Positions 47,035 through 56,289 are shown, counted from the stretch's first letter. The stretch: 64,000 nt of DNA from Gp6-AA40 sp035649635 (GCA_035649635.1 DASRJE010000138.1:46085-110084); one strand, 5' to 3'. The notes: generated from the sequence alone by a model not told the origin. Translations and numbers: made by a program.

Positions 47035-47135
47035 TGTGAAGAAATCTGTCACCTTCCAAGTCCCAAGATCCAATTTCCACGGTGTTGTTGGGAGTTGAGC
47101 GTTGGAGGTTGGGCGTTGACGCAATCTGTTCACAC
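47035..47135. repeat. Inverted CCAAGTCCCAA/GGGAGTTG spacer repeat in a divergent region
   Basis: The left half contains CCAAGTCCCAAGATCCAATT and the right half TTGGGAGTTGAGCGTTGG, forming a potential hairpin. The copies resemble those at 44020-44112. The spacer separates the divergent DUF4398-like and radC genes, so it is not a terminator in the simple sense. Confidence 0.6.
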
Positions 47136-47177
47136 GCTTTGAGTATAGCTGACGGATTGGCGTGGAGTTGGGTCTCG

Positions 47178-47858
47178 ATGAAAACCGTCGCGCCACATGA
47201 CCGCCCGCGCGAGAAGCTGGAGCGTCTTGGACCAGCCGGACTCGGCGACAACGAGTTGCTGGCGCTTGTACTGGGAAGCGGATCGCGAGGGCGCAACGCG
47301 CTGGATTTGGCCAACGACCTGATCGACCGGGCGGGTGGAATGCACGGGCTGACGCGCGTGACCGTCGGCGATCTGCGCCGTGTTGCCGGCGTCGGTCGAG
47401 CACGCGCCGCGCAAGTGCTCGCCGCAATCGAGCTCGGACGCCGAACGCTCGCGCGCGGCGGCGTCGAACGCCCCAACCTCCGATCCCCCGCGCAATTGGC
47501 GGCTTACCTGCTGCCGCAGTACGGCGCCGGGGCGGTCGAGCAGTTTGGGATCGTGATGCTCGACAGCAAGAGCCGCTTGCTTCAGATCCGAATCGTTGCG
47601 ACCGGAACGGTCGACTCCGCGGTGGTGCATCCGCGCGAGGTGTTTCGTGAAGCCGCTGCCGCTGCCGCCGCAGCCATCGTGCTCTTCCACAACCACCCGT
47701 CAGGGGACCCGACGCCCAGCGAGGACGATCTGCTCCTGACCGATCGCATGGTGAGCGCCGGCGTGGTGATGGGCATTGATGTCGTCGACCACATCATCCT
47801 CGGAGAACGGCGCTACTGCTCACTGCTCGAAGTCGGGGTGATACCGAGGCGGCAGTGA
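47178..47858 (+). CDS. radC: RadC family JAB/MPN-domain protein
   Basis: The product (about 226 residues) has a helix-hairpin-helix region (about 20-80: LGDNELLALVLGSGSRGRNALDLA, LRRVAGVGRARAAQVLAAIELG) and a C-terminal JAMM metalloprotease-like domain with VLFHNHPSGDPTPSEDDLLLT. ATG at 47178 begins MKTVAPHDRPREKL, the usual RadC start. The role of RadC is disputed: it was named for DNA repair, but that phenotype is uncertain. Confidence 0.94.
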   Translation: MKTVAPHDRPREKLERLGPAGLGDNELLALVLGSGSRGRNALDLANDLIDRAGGMHGLTRVTVGDLRRVAGVGRARAAQVLAAIELGRRTLARGGVERPNLRSPAQLAAYLLPQYGAGAVEQFGIVMLDSKSRLLQIRIVATGTVDSAVVHPREVFREAAAAAAAAIVLFHNHPSGDPTPSEDDLLLTDRMVSAGVVMGIDVVDHIILGERRYCSLLEVGVIPRRQ

Positions 47859-47886
47859 CGGCGACCGGCGAACGACTGCTATAAGA

Positions 47887-49239
47887 TTGAAGATCTTGAC
47901 CGTTCTCTATTTCGACTGCTTTTCGGGTGCCTCCGGCGACATGATCCTCGGTGCTCTCATCGACGCTGGCGTCAAGCTGGAGGACGTCCGCGCCGCGCTG
48001 GGAAGCCTCGCGATTTCCGCGGACACCGTCTGGACCGAACCCGTAGTCCGCGGCGGCATCCGCGCGACCAAGTTCAACGTCCGCGGAGAAACAGGGCCGT
48101 CAGACGGCAGTCATCATCACGAGCACGAGCATGCGCACGCCTCGCACCAACACGAATCAGCATGGCACCGACCCGCGTCAGAAAGATCGAACTCAGAAGA
48201 GTCAGCAGCGCACCAACCGGGATCTGGATCGCACCGAGACGCGTCAAAAGAATTGCACCGACACGCGTCAGAAGAACAGCACCGCACTTTGGAGGAGATC
48301 TTTCATCTGATTGACGGTTCTGCGCTGAATGGAGCAGCAAAGGATCGCACCAAGCACTTGTTTACGGTCTTGGGCGAAGCCGAAGCCGCGATTCATGGAA
48401 TGTCGCTGGAGCGCGTGCATCTTCACGAGGTCGGAGCGCTCGATTCGATCATCGATATTGCGGGAACGGTGTTCGCGCTCGAGCAGCTTGGAGTGGACCG
48501 GATCCAGTCGTCTCCCCTCAACGTCGGCGGTGGGACTGTGCACTCGGCTCACGGACGCTATCCGGTGCCGGCGCCGGCAACGATCCGCCTGTTGAAGGGA
48601 ATACCGGTATATTCGGGAACGGAGCAGGTCGAGCTCGTGACGCCCACGGGGGCGTTGTTGATCGCCGGCTACGCATGCGAATTCGGGCCGATTCCTGCGA
48701 TGCGCGTCAACCGGATTGGATACGGCGCGGGGACACGTGATTTTCCGCACGCGCCGAACGTCCTGCGCGTGCTGGTCGGTGAACTAGACGCGGCCGCGCC
48801 GAATCAGTCAGTGGTTGTGATCGAAGCCGAAATCGACGACATGAACCCGCAGATTTTTGGCGTGCTCATGGATCGGCTATTGGCGGACGGGGCGCTCGAC
48901 GTGTTTTACACGTCGATCCAGATGAAGAAGAATCGGCCGGGGACGCTGCTGACGGTGATCGGCAGCCCGAGCCAGCGCGACCGGCTCACCGCGACGATCT
49001 TCCGGGAAACGACCACGATCGGTGTGCGCTATCGCGAGATGGCGCGCGAGTGTCTCGATCGCGAGATCGTCACCGTCGAAACGGCTCTTGGCTCCGTTCG
49101 CGTCAAGGTGGCGCGCCGGGGTAACGAAGTACTCAATGTGTCACCCGAATTCGAGGACTGTGTGCGCCTGGCGTCCGAGCACGGCCGCCCGGTGAAGGAA
49201 ATCCAGGCCCTGGCCTCATTAGCCTATTTCTCTCGTTGA
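47887..49239 (+). CDS. larC: Nickel-pincer cofactor biosynthesis protein LarC (DUF111) with a His-rich repeat insert
   Basis: The 450-residue protein starts at a TTG (47887) or at another TTG three codons later, just before the family start LYFDCFSGASGDMILGALIDAG. LEEIFHLIDGSALN, HLHEVGALDSIIDI and VNRIGYGAGTRDFPHAPNVLRV follow. Residues about 75-135 form a His/Ser/Glu-rich insert of degenerate 8-residue repeats (HxxASEExx), which should bind Ni. LarC inserts nickel into the pincer cofactor in a CTP-dependent way. LarB and LarE are not adjacent, so the partners must lie elsewhere. It is followed by metG after 3 bases. Confidence 0.9.
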   Translation: MKILTVLYFDCFSGASGDMILGALIDAGVKLEDVRAALGSLAISADTVWTEPVVRGGIRATKFNVRGETGPSDGSHHHEHEHAHASHQHESAWHRPASERSNSEESAAHQPGSGSHRDASKELHRHASEEQHRTLEEIFHLIDGSALNGAAKDRTKHLFTVLGEAEAAIHGMSLERVHLHEVGALDSIIDIAGTVFALEQLGVDRIQSSPLNVGGGTVHSAHGRYPVPAPATIRLLKGIPVYSGTEQVELVTPTGALLIAGYACEFGPIPAMRVNRIGYGAGTRDFPHAPNVLRVLVGELDAAAPNQSVVVIEAEIDDMNPQIFGVLMDRLLADGALDVFYTSIQMKKNRPGTLLTVIGSPSQRDRLTATIFRETTTIGVRYREMARECLDREIVTVETALGSVRVKVARRGNEVLNVSPEFEDCVRLASEHGRPVKEIQALASLAYFSR

Positions 49240-49242
49240 ATC

Positions 49243-51198
49243 GTGCGCTTCTTCCTCACCACAGCAATCGACTACGTGAACAGCCGCCCCCATCTGGGCA
49301 CGGCCTACGAAAAGATCACGGCGGATGTCATCGCCCGTTACAAGCGTCTCTGTGGTTTGGAGACGTACTTCATGATGGGCAATGACGAGCACTCGCAGAA
49401 CGTCTACAAGAAGGCCGTGGAGCAGGGGCTCGATCCGCTGGCGTACTGCGACCTGATGGAGCAGGAATTCCGCGCCGTCTGGAAGGAGCTGGATATCTCC
49501 TTCGACGACTTCATTCGCACGACCGAGCCGCGCCACCGTGCCGCCGTCAGCCGCCTCGCGCAGGCAAGCTTCGACGCTGGCGACATCTACGAGGGCGTGT
49601 ACGAGGGCTGGTATTGCGTTTCCTGCGAGGCGTTCAAGCAGGAAAAGGATCTCGTGGACGGGAAGTGTCCGCTCCATCCGACGCTGACGCCTGAGTGGAT
49701 CACAGAGAAGAACTTCTTTTTCCGGCTGTCCCGGTATCGCGACGACATTCTCCGGCACTTCGAGGAGCATCCGGAGTTCCTTGAGCCCGACGTTCGCCGC
49801 AACGAGATGTTGCGGCTACTCGAGGCCGGGCTCGAGGACATCTCCGTCAGCCGCGCGGGTCAGCTCTGGGGCATCCCGCTGCCGTTCGCACCCGACAACG
49901 TGGTCTACGTCTGGTTCGATGCGCTCATCAACTACGCGGCCGCCGCGGGCTACGCCACCGACGAAACAAAGTTCGCGAAATGGTGGCCGGCCGATCTCCA
50001 CATCGTGGGAAAGGACATCACCCGATTCCACACGGTGTTCTGGCCAGCCATGCTGATGAGCGCGGGGTTGCCGCTTCCGCGGCAGGTGTTCGGGCATGGA
50101 TGGGTGAACTACGGTGGTCAGCGCATGAGCAAGTCGCTGGGCACCAGCGTCGACCCGGTGGAGGTTGCGCGCAGGTTCGGGCCGGACCCGCTGCGCCTTT
50201 ACCTGACGAAGGAGATCTCATACGGCTCCGACGGCGACTTCACCTGGGAGCGCTACGAGGAGCGCTACAACGTGGACCTTGCCAACAACCTGGGCAACCT
50301 GGTCAGCCGCGCGTCTGCGATGACCGAGAAGTATCGCGGCTCGCGTGTGCAAGGCGCGGGCAGCAGTGGGCGTCTGTCGCAGGTTGCGGAGCAGGCAGTG
50401 CGTCAATACCGCACGTCCATGGAGTCGTACGCGCTCCACGAAGCGGTGGCAGCGGCGTTCGGTATCATCGATGCTGCCAACGAGTACATTGCCGAGACGG
50501 CGCCGTGGGCGCTGGCGAAGGATCCTGCGAAGGCCGATCGCCTCAGCGGCGTTCTGTTCGACGTAATCGAGGCGATTCGTGTCGCCGCGGTTCTGCTGGC
50601 GCCAGTGATCCCGGGTTCCAGTGCCGAGATTCTCAAGCGCGTCGGTGAGCGAACGCCTGTCTCGGAGCTGCGCCTGGATCGCGACACGCAATGGCGATCC
50701 GATGGCGAGCGCGAGATCATCAAAGGCGCGGCGTTGTGGCCGCGCAGCGACGACGGCGCGCCTGCGCGCCCAAAGTCCAAGGAGATTGTGGTGGAAGAGA
50801 AAGCTCAGAGCGGCGCCGCCGCACCGCCGGCCGCGCCGGCAGCCGCGCCACGTCCTGCACCGCAGGACGACGCACGCATTTCGATCGACGACTTCATGAA
50901 GGTCGAACTGCGAGTGGCCAAGGTGCTCGAGGCTGAGGCCGTGCCCAAGTCGAAGAAGCTCGTGAAACTGAAGGTGGACGTGGGTAGCGAGCATCGAACG
51001 ATCGTTGCCGGCATTGCCGAGGCCTATCCGCCCGATCAACTGGTCGGCCGTACGATCGTCATCGTCGCCAATCTCAAGCCGGCAAAGCTGATGGGAATCG
51101 AATCGAACGGCATGGTGCTGGCGGCCAGTCCCGAGGGTGGATTACCGAATCTCGTGGCCGTCGATCCGTCGCTGCCGCCCGGGTCGCGGGTGCGGTAG
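49243..51198 (+). CDS. metG: Methionyl-tRNA synthetase
   Basis: The GTG at 49243 starts a 651-residue class Ia synthetase. The HIGH-type motif is SRPHLGTAY (about 14-22). The zinc-knuckle part holds WYCVSCEAF and GKCPLHP, and the KMSKS-type loop is QRMSKSLG (about 293). The C-terminal dimerisation domain (about 545-650, KVELRVAKVLEAEAVPKSKKLVKLKVDVG) is a tRNA-binding EMAP/Trbp111 module. It follows larC by 3 bases. Confidence 0.97.
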   Translation: MRFFLTTAIDYVNSRPHLGTAYEKITADVIARYKRLCGLETYFMMGNDEHSQNVYKKAVEQGLDPLAYCDLMEQEFRAVWKELDISFDDFIRTTEPRHRAAVSRLAQASFDAGDIYEGVYEGWYCVSCEAFKQEKDLVDGKCPLHPTLTPEWITEKNFFFRLSRYRDDILRHFEEHPEFLEPDVRRNEMLRLLEAGLEDISVSRAGQLWGIPLPFAPDNVVYVWFDALINYAAAAGYATDETKFAKWWPADLHIVGKDITRFHTVFWPAMLMSAGLPLPRQVFGHGWVNYGGQRMSKSLGTSVDPVEVARRFGPDPLRLYLTKEISYGSDGDFTWERYEERYNVDLANNLGNLVSRASAMTEKYRGSRVQGAGSSGRLSQVAEQAVRQYRTSMESYALHEAVAAAFGIIDAANEYIAETAPWALAKDPAKADRLSGVLFDVIEAIRVAAVLLAPVIPGSSAEILKRVGERTPVSELRLDRDTQWRSDGEREIIKGAALWPRSDDGAPARPKSKEIVVEEKAQSGAAAPPAAPAAAPRPAPQDDARISIDDFMKVELRVAKVLEAEAVPKSKKLVKLKVDVGSEHRTIVAGIAEAYPPDQLVGRTIVIVANLKPAKLMGIESNGMVLAASPEGGLPNLVAVDPSLPPGSRVR

Positions 51199-51202
51199 AC
51201 AG

Positions 51203-51253
51203 GACACCGGGTGTGATTTTCGGGGGACGGTGTCGAAAATGACACCCGGTGTC
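51203..51253. repeat. Palindromic element between metG and the GDPD gene
   Basis: Left arm GACACCGGGTGTGATTTTCG (51203-51222) and right arm (51234-51253) are reverse complements with one mismatch, separated by an 11-base spacer. The core resembles the palindrome within maf (29944-29993), with arms ending in GTGATTT. It lies between convergent genes and may also act as a terminator. Confidence 0.8.
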
Positions 51254-51256
51254 TTA

Positions 51257-52187
51257 CTATCGCGGGAACTGGTCGGGGTTGTCGGTGAAGACCGCGTCTA
51301 CGCCAAGGTCGAACAGGAAGTAGCGCATCTCGTTCGTGACGGTTCCGAACCGGGCGTCGACCGGCGCTCGCGTCGTGAAGGTATATGGCGTGACGGTCAG
51401 GCCCGCGGAATGGGCCATCTGGACGACGTCCGGCCGGCCGTCGAGTAAGCGCTTCGCCGGCCCGATGCCAGTCGCGAAACGCGCGATCTCTCGCAGCCCC
51501 TCCTCGGTGAGCCAGCGCGCTCCGTCTCGGGCTTCGATCAGAAACGTCCGCGGGATAGGTGAAAGTCTTTTCGCGATTTCACGTAGAGGCCGATCATCGA
51601 ACGATTGCACGATCAGCGTCCCGCCGCCGGCCCCGGGCAGCCCGAGACGCTCGACCGACTCGATGAAGAGCGCCGTTTGATCGATCCCGCGCGAGAGGTA
51701 CAACTCGGGTGTCTTGAGCTCGGGATATAACCGCGCCGACGTACCCAGCGCCGCAACGGCCTCTTCCCATGTCGGAACGCGTTCTTCGGCGAAGCGCGGG
51801 TCAAACCAGCTTCCTGCGTCCAGTCGTTTGATCCGCGACGGTGAAGTCGGCGGCCAGCCACTGTTTCAGTCCGGTTGCCGGATCCACCACGGCGCGATCC
51901 GGAAACACCTCCTCGACGTTCGTCGTGCGCTCGAGCGACTCGTCATGCAGGCAAATGAGGACCCCGTCTTTCGTTACCGCGAGATCCTGCTCCACGTAGT
52001 CCGCGCCCTGGTCGAGAGCCAGACGATAGGAGGCGAGCGTGTGCTCCGGCGCGTACGCCGACGCGCCGCGATGTGCCACCGCAAGCTTTGCAGGCTGCTG
52101 AGCGTTCGCCATCGTTAGCGTCAGCGCGGCGGATCCGCCGATCGCCAGGAGTCGAGCGAAAAAGACGGTTCGAGCGGGCCGCGGCAT
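51257..52187 (-). pseudogene. Secreted glycerophosphodiester phosphodiesterase gene with a frameshift
   Basis: The N-terminal half (52187 down to about 51845) encodes a signal peptide and GDPD motifs LAVAHRGASAYAPEHTL, ADYVEQDLAVTKDGVLICLHDESLERTTN. Near 51831-51845 the frame shifts: it should continue as RIKRLDAGSWFDPRF, which is read in another frame, and then EEAVAALGTS, TLIVQSF and the end PYTFTTRAPVDARF. Residues on both sides are intact, so the damage is a single small indel. It may be a true loss, an assembly error or a recoding event. The intact gene would hydrolyse glycerophosphodiesters in the periplasm. Confidence 0.82.
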
Positions 52188-52293
52188 CGTGGCCCACATG
52201 GTAGGACATGCAGGCCCATTCCTCGGCACGTTATCCTTCCTACGAGTGCAATTCGACCGACTTGCAATTCGACCGTGCCCTTAGGCCAAACCT

Positions 52294-53076
52294 GTGCTGA
52301 TAGACAGCCATTGCCATATCGCCGGACCGGAATTCGCGTCCGATCTCGACCAGGTCATCGAACGCGCTCGCGCGGCGGGTGTCGGTCGCGCGTTCGTCAT
52401 CCTCGCAGCAGACGATGAACCAGAACTGCGTCAGGCGGAAGAGGTCAGATCGCGATGGGATGACGTGCGGTTCTCGATCGGTGTACACCCTCATGCGGCC
52501 GGGGCGTTCTCATCCGATCCCGCCGAAGCCGCACGCTGCGTAGAGCAGGCGATCGGTGTGCAGCCGCTCGCTCGGGCCGTCGGTGAGATCGGCCTCGATT
52601 ACCACTACGACTTCGCGCCGCGCGAGGTCCAGCAGCAGGTGTTCCGCGAGCAGGTCAGACTGGCGCACCGGCTGAGCCGCCCAATCGTCATTCACACACG
52701 CGAGGCTGAGGACGATACCTTCAGGATTCTCGACGAGGAACGTGCACAGAATATTGGAGGAGTCTTTCACTGTTTTACCGGCGACCGCGACATGGCGCGG
52801 CGGGCGTTGGACATCGGGTTTCATCTTTCCCTCGCCGGCATCGTCACATTCCCGCGGGCCCTCGAGCTCAAAGAAGTCGCCCGCATCGTGCCGCTCGACC
52901 GCCTGCTGATCGAGACTGACAGCCCATTTCTTGCGCCGGTTCCGCATCGCGGAAAGCGCAACGAGCCGGCGTACGTGGCGCGCATCGCCGAGGTGATCGC
53001 CGAGCTTCGGGGCGTGAGCGTCGAGTCGATCACCGAGCTGACGGGTGCCAACTTCGCGCGTCTGTTCGTCCCGTAA
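52294..53076 (+). CDS. TatD-family metal-dependent hydrolase
   Basis: The GTG at 52294 starts a 260-residue TIM-barrel enzyme. Metal ligands are in LIDSHCHIAG, VGEIGLDYHYDFAP with the bridging Glu, PIVIHTREAEDDT, GGVFHCFTG and LLIETDSPFLAP. TatD-family enzymes have 3'-5' exonuclease activity with roles in DNA repair or turnover. It leads a set of genes (tatD-like, polyprenyl synthase, ligA) on one strand and may share a transcript with them. Confidence 0.94.
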   Translation: MLIDSHCHIAGPEFASDLDQVIERARAAGVGRAFVILAADDEPELRQAEEVRSRWDDVRFSIGVHPHAAGAFSSDPAEAARCVEQAIGVQPLARAVGEIGLDYHYDFAPREVQQQVFREQVRLAHRLSRPIVIHTREAEDDTFRILDEERAQNIGGVFHCFTGDRDMARRALDIGFHLSLAGIVTFPRALELKEVARIVPLDRLLIETDSPFLAPVPHRGKRNEPAYVARIAEVIAELRGVSVESITELTGANFARLFVP

Positions 53077-53150
53077 CTCCAAGCCAGAACACGAATTAGG
53101 CCGTCCACCTCGTTGACACTTCACGCGTCGATATGCTCTGATCTGACAAC

Positions 53151-54155
53151 TTGAATCCCGCCGCGCAGAAACCCTCAGCCGCCGCCCTCGCGCAGTTGTT
53201 CGAGCCAATTCGCGACGACCTCCGTGAAGTCGAACGTGAATTCGCCAGGCACGTTCAGTCGCAGGTCGCGTTGATCCCGACAATCGGCGACTACATTCGG
53301 AATGGGGGCGGGAAACGGATCCGGCCAGCGGTGCTGTTGATGGCCGCTCGCATGGCCGGTTACACGGGCGAGCGGGCAGTGCTCTACGCCTCGGTCCTCG
53401 AGTTCATTCACACCGCGACCTTGGTGCACGACGACATCATCGACGAGTCACAACTGCGGCGCGGGCGCGAAGCCGTGCACACGCGCTGGGGTAATCACGT
53501 CACCGTTCTGTTCGGCGACTTCCTGTACTTGAAATCGATGTCGCTGGCGCTCACGCAGGACGATCTTGCGATCATTCGCCTGCTCTGCGACGTGACGCTG
53601 CGCATCGTCGAGGGCGAGATCTATCAACTGACGAAGAACGGCGACGGCGACCTGACCGAGGCGGAGCACTTCGACATCGTTCAGAGCAAGACGGCGTACC
53701 TCTTTGCCGGATGCGCCCGCATCGGCGGCATGCTGGGCCCGATCACACGCGATCAACAGGAGGCGCTGTGGCAATACGGGCTCAACATCGGCATGGCCTT
53801 CCAGATCGTCGACGATCTGCTCGACTTCACCGGAGAAGAGGTCGCCCTGGGCAAGCCAGTCGGTGGAGATCTGCGGGAGGGCAAACTCACGCTGCCGGTC
53901 ATTCACATGCGCGACCGTGGCGGCCCGCGCGCGGCGGCATTATTGCGCAAGGTGGTCGAAGCGCGAGAAGTCAGCCTCGACGAATGGCACGAGATTCGAG
54001 CGCTCCTGACGCAGACTCGTTCGATCGAGTACGCCAGCCGCGTGGCGTCAGACTACGTCGAACGCGCGAAGAAGACGTTGTACAGCTTCCCCTCGTCCGA
54101 CGCGCGTGACGCGTTGATGTTCCTCCCTGATTACGTGGTTTCCCGAGATCGCTGA
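53151..54155 (+). CDS. Trans-polyprenyl diphosphate synthase (octaprenyl type)
   Basis: The TTG at 53151 starts a 334-residue enzyme of the isoprenoid synthase fold. GGGKRIRPAVLLM precedes the first Asp-rich motif LVHDDIIDESQLRRG (about 88-102); GNHVTVLFGDFLYLKS follows, and the second motif is QIVDDLLDFTGEE (about 218-230). Chain-length residues upstream of the first motif (VLEFIHTA) are small, suggesting a long product used for quinone side chains. LigA follows four bases after the stop. Confidence 0.93.
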   Translation: MNPAAQKPSAAALAQLFEPIRDDLREVEREFARHVQSQVALIPTIGDYIRNGGGKRIRPAVLLMAARMAGYTGERAVLYASVLEFIHTATLVHDDIIDESQLRRGREAVHTRWGNHVTVLFGDFLYLKSMSLALTQDDLAIIRLLCDVTLRIVEGEIYQLTKNGDGDLTEAEHFDIVQSKTAYLFAGCARIGGMLGPITRDQQEALWQYGLNIGMAFQIVDDLLDFTGEEVALGKPVGGDLREGKLTLPVIHMRDRGGPRAAALLRKVVEAREVSLDEWHEIRALLTQTRSIEYASRVASDYVERAKKTLYSFPSSDARDALMFLPDYVVSRDR

Positions 54156-54159
54156 GCTG

Positions 54160-56289
54160 TTGGACCCCGCCTCCCGCATCGCCGAGCTCCGTCGGCAGAT
54201 CCGCTATCACGAAGAGCGTTATTACATCGCCAACCAGCCCGAGATCAGCGACGCTGAATTCGATGAGCTGATGAAGCAGTTGCAACAGCTCGAGGCCGAT
54301 CATCCAGACCTCGTGAGTGTCGATTCACCGACGCAGCGTGTCAGTGGACGCGTGGCGGAGGGGTTTCAGGAAGTCGCGCACGCCGAACCGATGCTGAGTC
54401 TCGACAATGCGTATGACGAAGGCGAGCTGCGCGCGTTCGACGATCGCGTGCGCCGCGGCCTGTCCGAGGCGGGCGTCCCACCTGGCGTTGTCGATTACGT
54501 CGCCGAGCTGAAGATCGATGGCGTCAGCATCGCCCTGACGTACGTCGACGGCAAGTTCGCCCGCGGCGCCACCCGCGGCAACGGCGTAAGAGGCGAGGAC
54601 GTTACCACCAACGTAAGGACGATTCGTGTCATCCCTCTCCAGCTGAACGAACCCGTGCCCGGCCGCATCGAAATTCGCGGAGAGGTCTACCTGCCGCGTG
54701 CCGCTTTCGAAAAGATGAACGAAGAGCGCGCCAACGCAGGCGATGTGCTCTTCGCGAATCCGCGAAACGCCGCGGCCGGCGCGCTTCGCAACCTCGATCC
54801 GAGCCTGGTGTCCAGGCGGGGCTTGCGCGCGTTCACGTATCAGCTCGTCGCGGGTTTGTCGAGTCAGGGCGATCTCGCCGGGTCTAAAGACCCGCCGCTA
54901 CTGACTGGGGTAGAAGGCGGTCCGACCCGCCTGATTTCACACGCTTCGACTCTCGAGCAGCTCGGACGATGGGGATTGCCGGTTGAGCCGCATTGGCGGC
55001 GCTGCGCCGGCATAGACGCGTTGATCGAGTTCTGTCGCGAGTGGGGTGACAAACGCCGAAGTCTCGGCTTCGACACCGACGGCGTTGTCATCAAAGTGGA
55101 TGCAATGGATAAGCGCCGCCGGCTGGGGACGACGAGCAAGTTCCCGCGATGGGCGGTCGCATTCAAGTTTCCCGCGGAACAGAAGACCACGCTGCTGAAA
55201 CAGATTGACGTAAACGTCGGCCGGACGGGCGCCGTCACGCCGTTCGCGGTGCTCGACCCGGTGTTCGTCGGCGGAACGACGGTCTCGATGGCAACGTTGC
55301 ACAACGCCGACGACATCGCGCGCAAAGACATCCGGGAACGTGACTGGGTGATTGTCGAGAAGGCCGGAGACGTCATTCCGCGTGTGGTTGGCCCGGTACT
55401 TACGAGGCGTCCTGTGGAGTCGGTGCCGTGGGTGATGCCGTCGACGTGCCCGCGATGCGGGAGCCAGTTGCATCGCGAAGAGGAGGAGGCCGTATGGCGG
55501 TGCGAGAACGTCTCGTGCCCGGCCAAGCTTCAACGCGGCCTCGAGCACTTTGCCTCGCGCGGCGCCATGAACATCGAGGGATTGGGGGAGTCGCTCGTCG
55601 AGCAACTCATCGCAAACGGCCTGGTGCGGGACTATGCCGATGTCTACCACCTCACTGCCGACCAGCTCGCGGCATTGACCAGTGCATCCGAGCGCGAGGG
55701 CAAAGCAATCGAGCGGCGATTCGGCGCGAAGAACGCGGCAAAAGTGATCGAGCAGATCAGCCGGAGCAAGGACAACGAGTTCTGGAGAGTTATCTACGCC
55801 CTCGGGATTCGACACATTGGGGAACGCGGCGCGCAGGTGCTGGCGCGTGCGTTCGGATCGATGGAATCGCTCGAGGCGGCATCCCTGGAGGCGCTTCAGG
55901 CGACCAGCGAAATCGGTCCCGTCCTGGCCGCGTCGGCCCGGAGCTGGCTCGACGAGCCGCGCAACCGGGAACTCGTCGCGCGTCTCCGTGCCGCCGGCGT
56001 TCGGATGGAAGTGCCCGAATCCGAACGGTTTCATGCCGCCGGGCCGGGGCCACTCACCGGCCGTACCTACGTCATAACGGGGACACTGGCTTCACTGACC
56101 CGCGAGGAGGCGACCGCCGCACTCGAGCGTCGGGGGGCGAAGGTCGCTGGCTCGGTCAGCAAGAAGACCACGGCTGTGATTGTGGGAGAAGAAGCGGGAA
56201 GCAAGGCGGACAAAGCAAAGACGCTCGGAGTCACGATGCTCGACGAAGCCGGATTCAAGGAGCTTCTCGAGCGGAACCCAGAAGCGTGA
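54160..56289 (+). CDS. ligA: NAD-dependent DNA ligase LigA with an in-frame REP-pair insertion
   Basis: The TTG at 54160 starts a 709-residue ligase. The adenylation motif is ELKIDGVSIAL (about 122); the Cys4 zinc finger is CPRCGSQLHREEEEAVWRCE plus SCPAKL, followed by HhH repeats (about 455-590). A C-terminal BRCT domain reads LTGRTYVITGTLASLTREEA and KVAGSVSKKTTAVIVGEEAGSKADKA. Between RGLRAFTYQLVAGLSSQ and ISHASTLEQLGRWGLPV the peptide GDLAGSKDPPLLTGVEGGPT is extra. It is encoded by the palindromic pair at 54877-54931. The insertion lies in a loop of the nucleotidyl-transferase region and keeps the frame. Confidence 0.96.
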   Translation: MDPASRIAELRRQIRYHEERYYIANQPEISDAEFDELMKQLQQLEADHPDLVSVDSPTQRVSGRVAEGFQEVAHAEPMLSLDNAYDEGELRAFDDRVRRGLSEAGVPPGVVDYVAELKIDGVSIALTYVDGKFARGATRGNGVRGEDVTTNVRTIRVIPLQLNEPVPGRIEIRGEVYLPRAAFEKMNEERANAGDVLFANPRNAAAGALRNLDPSLVSRRGLRAFTYQLVAGLSSQGDLAGSKDPPLLTGVEGGPTRLISHASTLEQLGRWGLPVEPHWRRCAGIDALIEFCREWGDKRRSLGFDTDGVVIKVDAMDKRRRLGTTSKFPRWAVAFKFPAEQKTTLLKQIDVNVGRTGAVTPFAVLDPVFVGGTTVSMATLHNADDIARKDIRERDWVIVEKAGDVIPRVVGPVLTRRPVESVPWVMPSTCPRCGSQLHREEEEAVWRCENVSCPAKLQRGLEHFASRGAMNIEGLGESLVEQLIANGLVRDYADVYHLTADQLAALTSASEREGKAIERRFGAKNAAKVIEQISRSKDNEFWRVIYALGIRHIGERGAQVLARAFGSMESLEAASLEALQATSEIGPVLAASARSWLDEPRNRELVARLRAAGVRMEVPESERFHAAGPGPLTGRTYVITGTLASLTREEATAALERRGAKVAGSVSKKTTAVIVGEEAGSKADKAKTLGVTMLDEAGFKELLERNPEA
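54877..54931. repeat. Inverted pair of GTAG-tagged REP-like palindromes (BIME-like) inside ligA
   Basis: Element 1 (54877-54901, reverse orientation) has arms CGGGTCT/AGACCCG around an AA loop and then CTAC, reading GTAG-CGGCGGGTCT on the other strand. Element 2 (54910-54931) is GTAG-AA-GGCGGTC followed by GACCCGCC, with slight degeneration. The pair opposes head to head like the one at 33586-33672. It lies within ligA in frame. Confidence 0.75.

Noticed and set aside
48100..48300. Tandem repeat in larC considered as a CRISPR-like array
   Set aside because: The units are degenerate and about 24 bases with no unique spacers, and they encode a His-rich peptide in frame.
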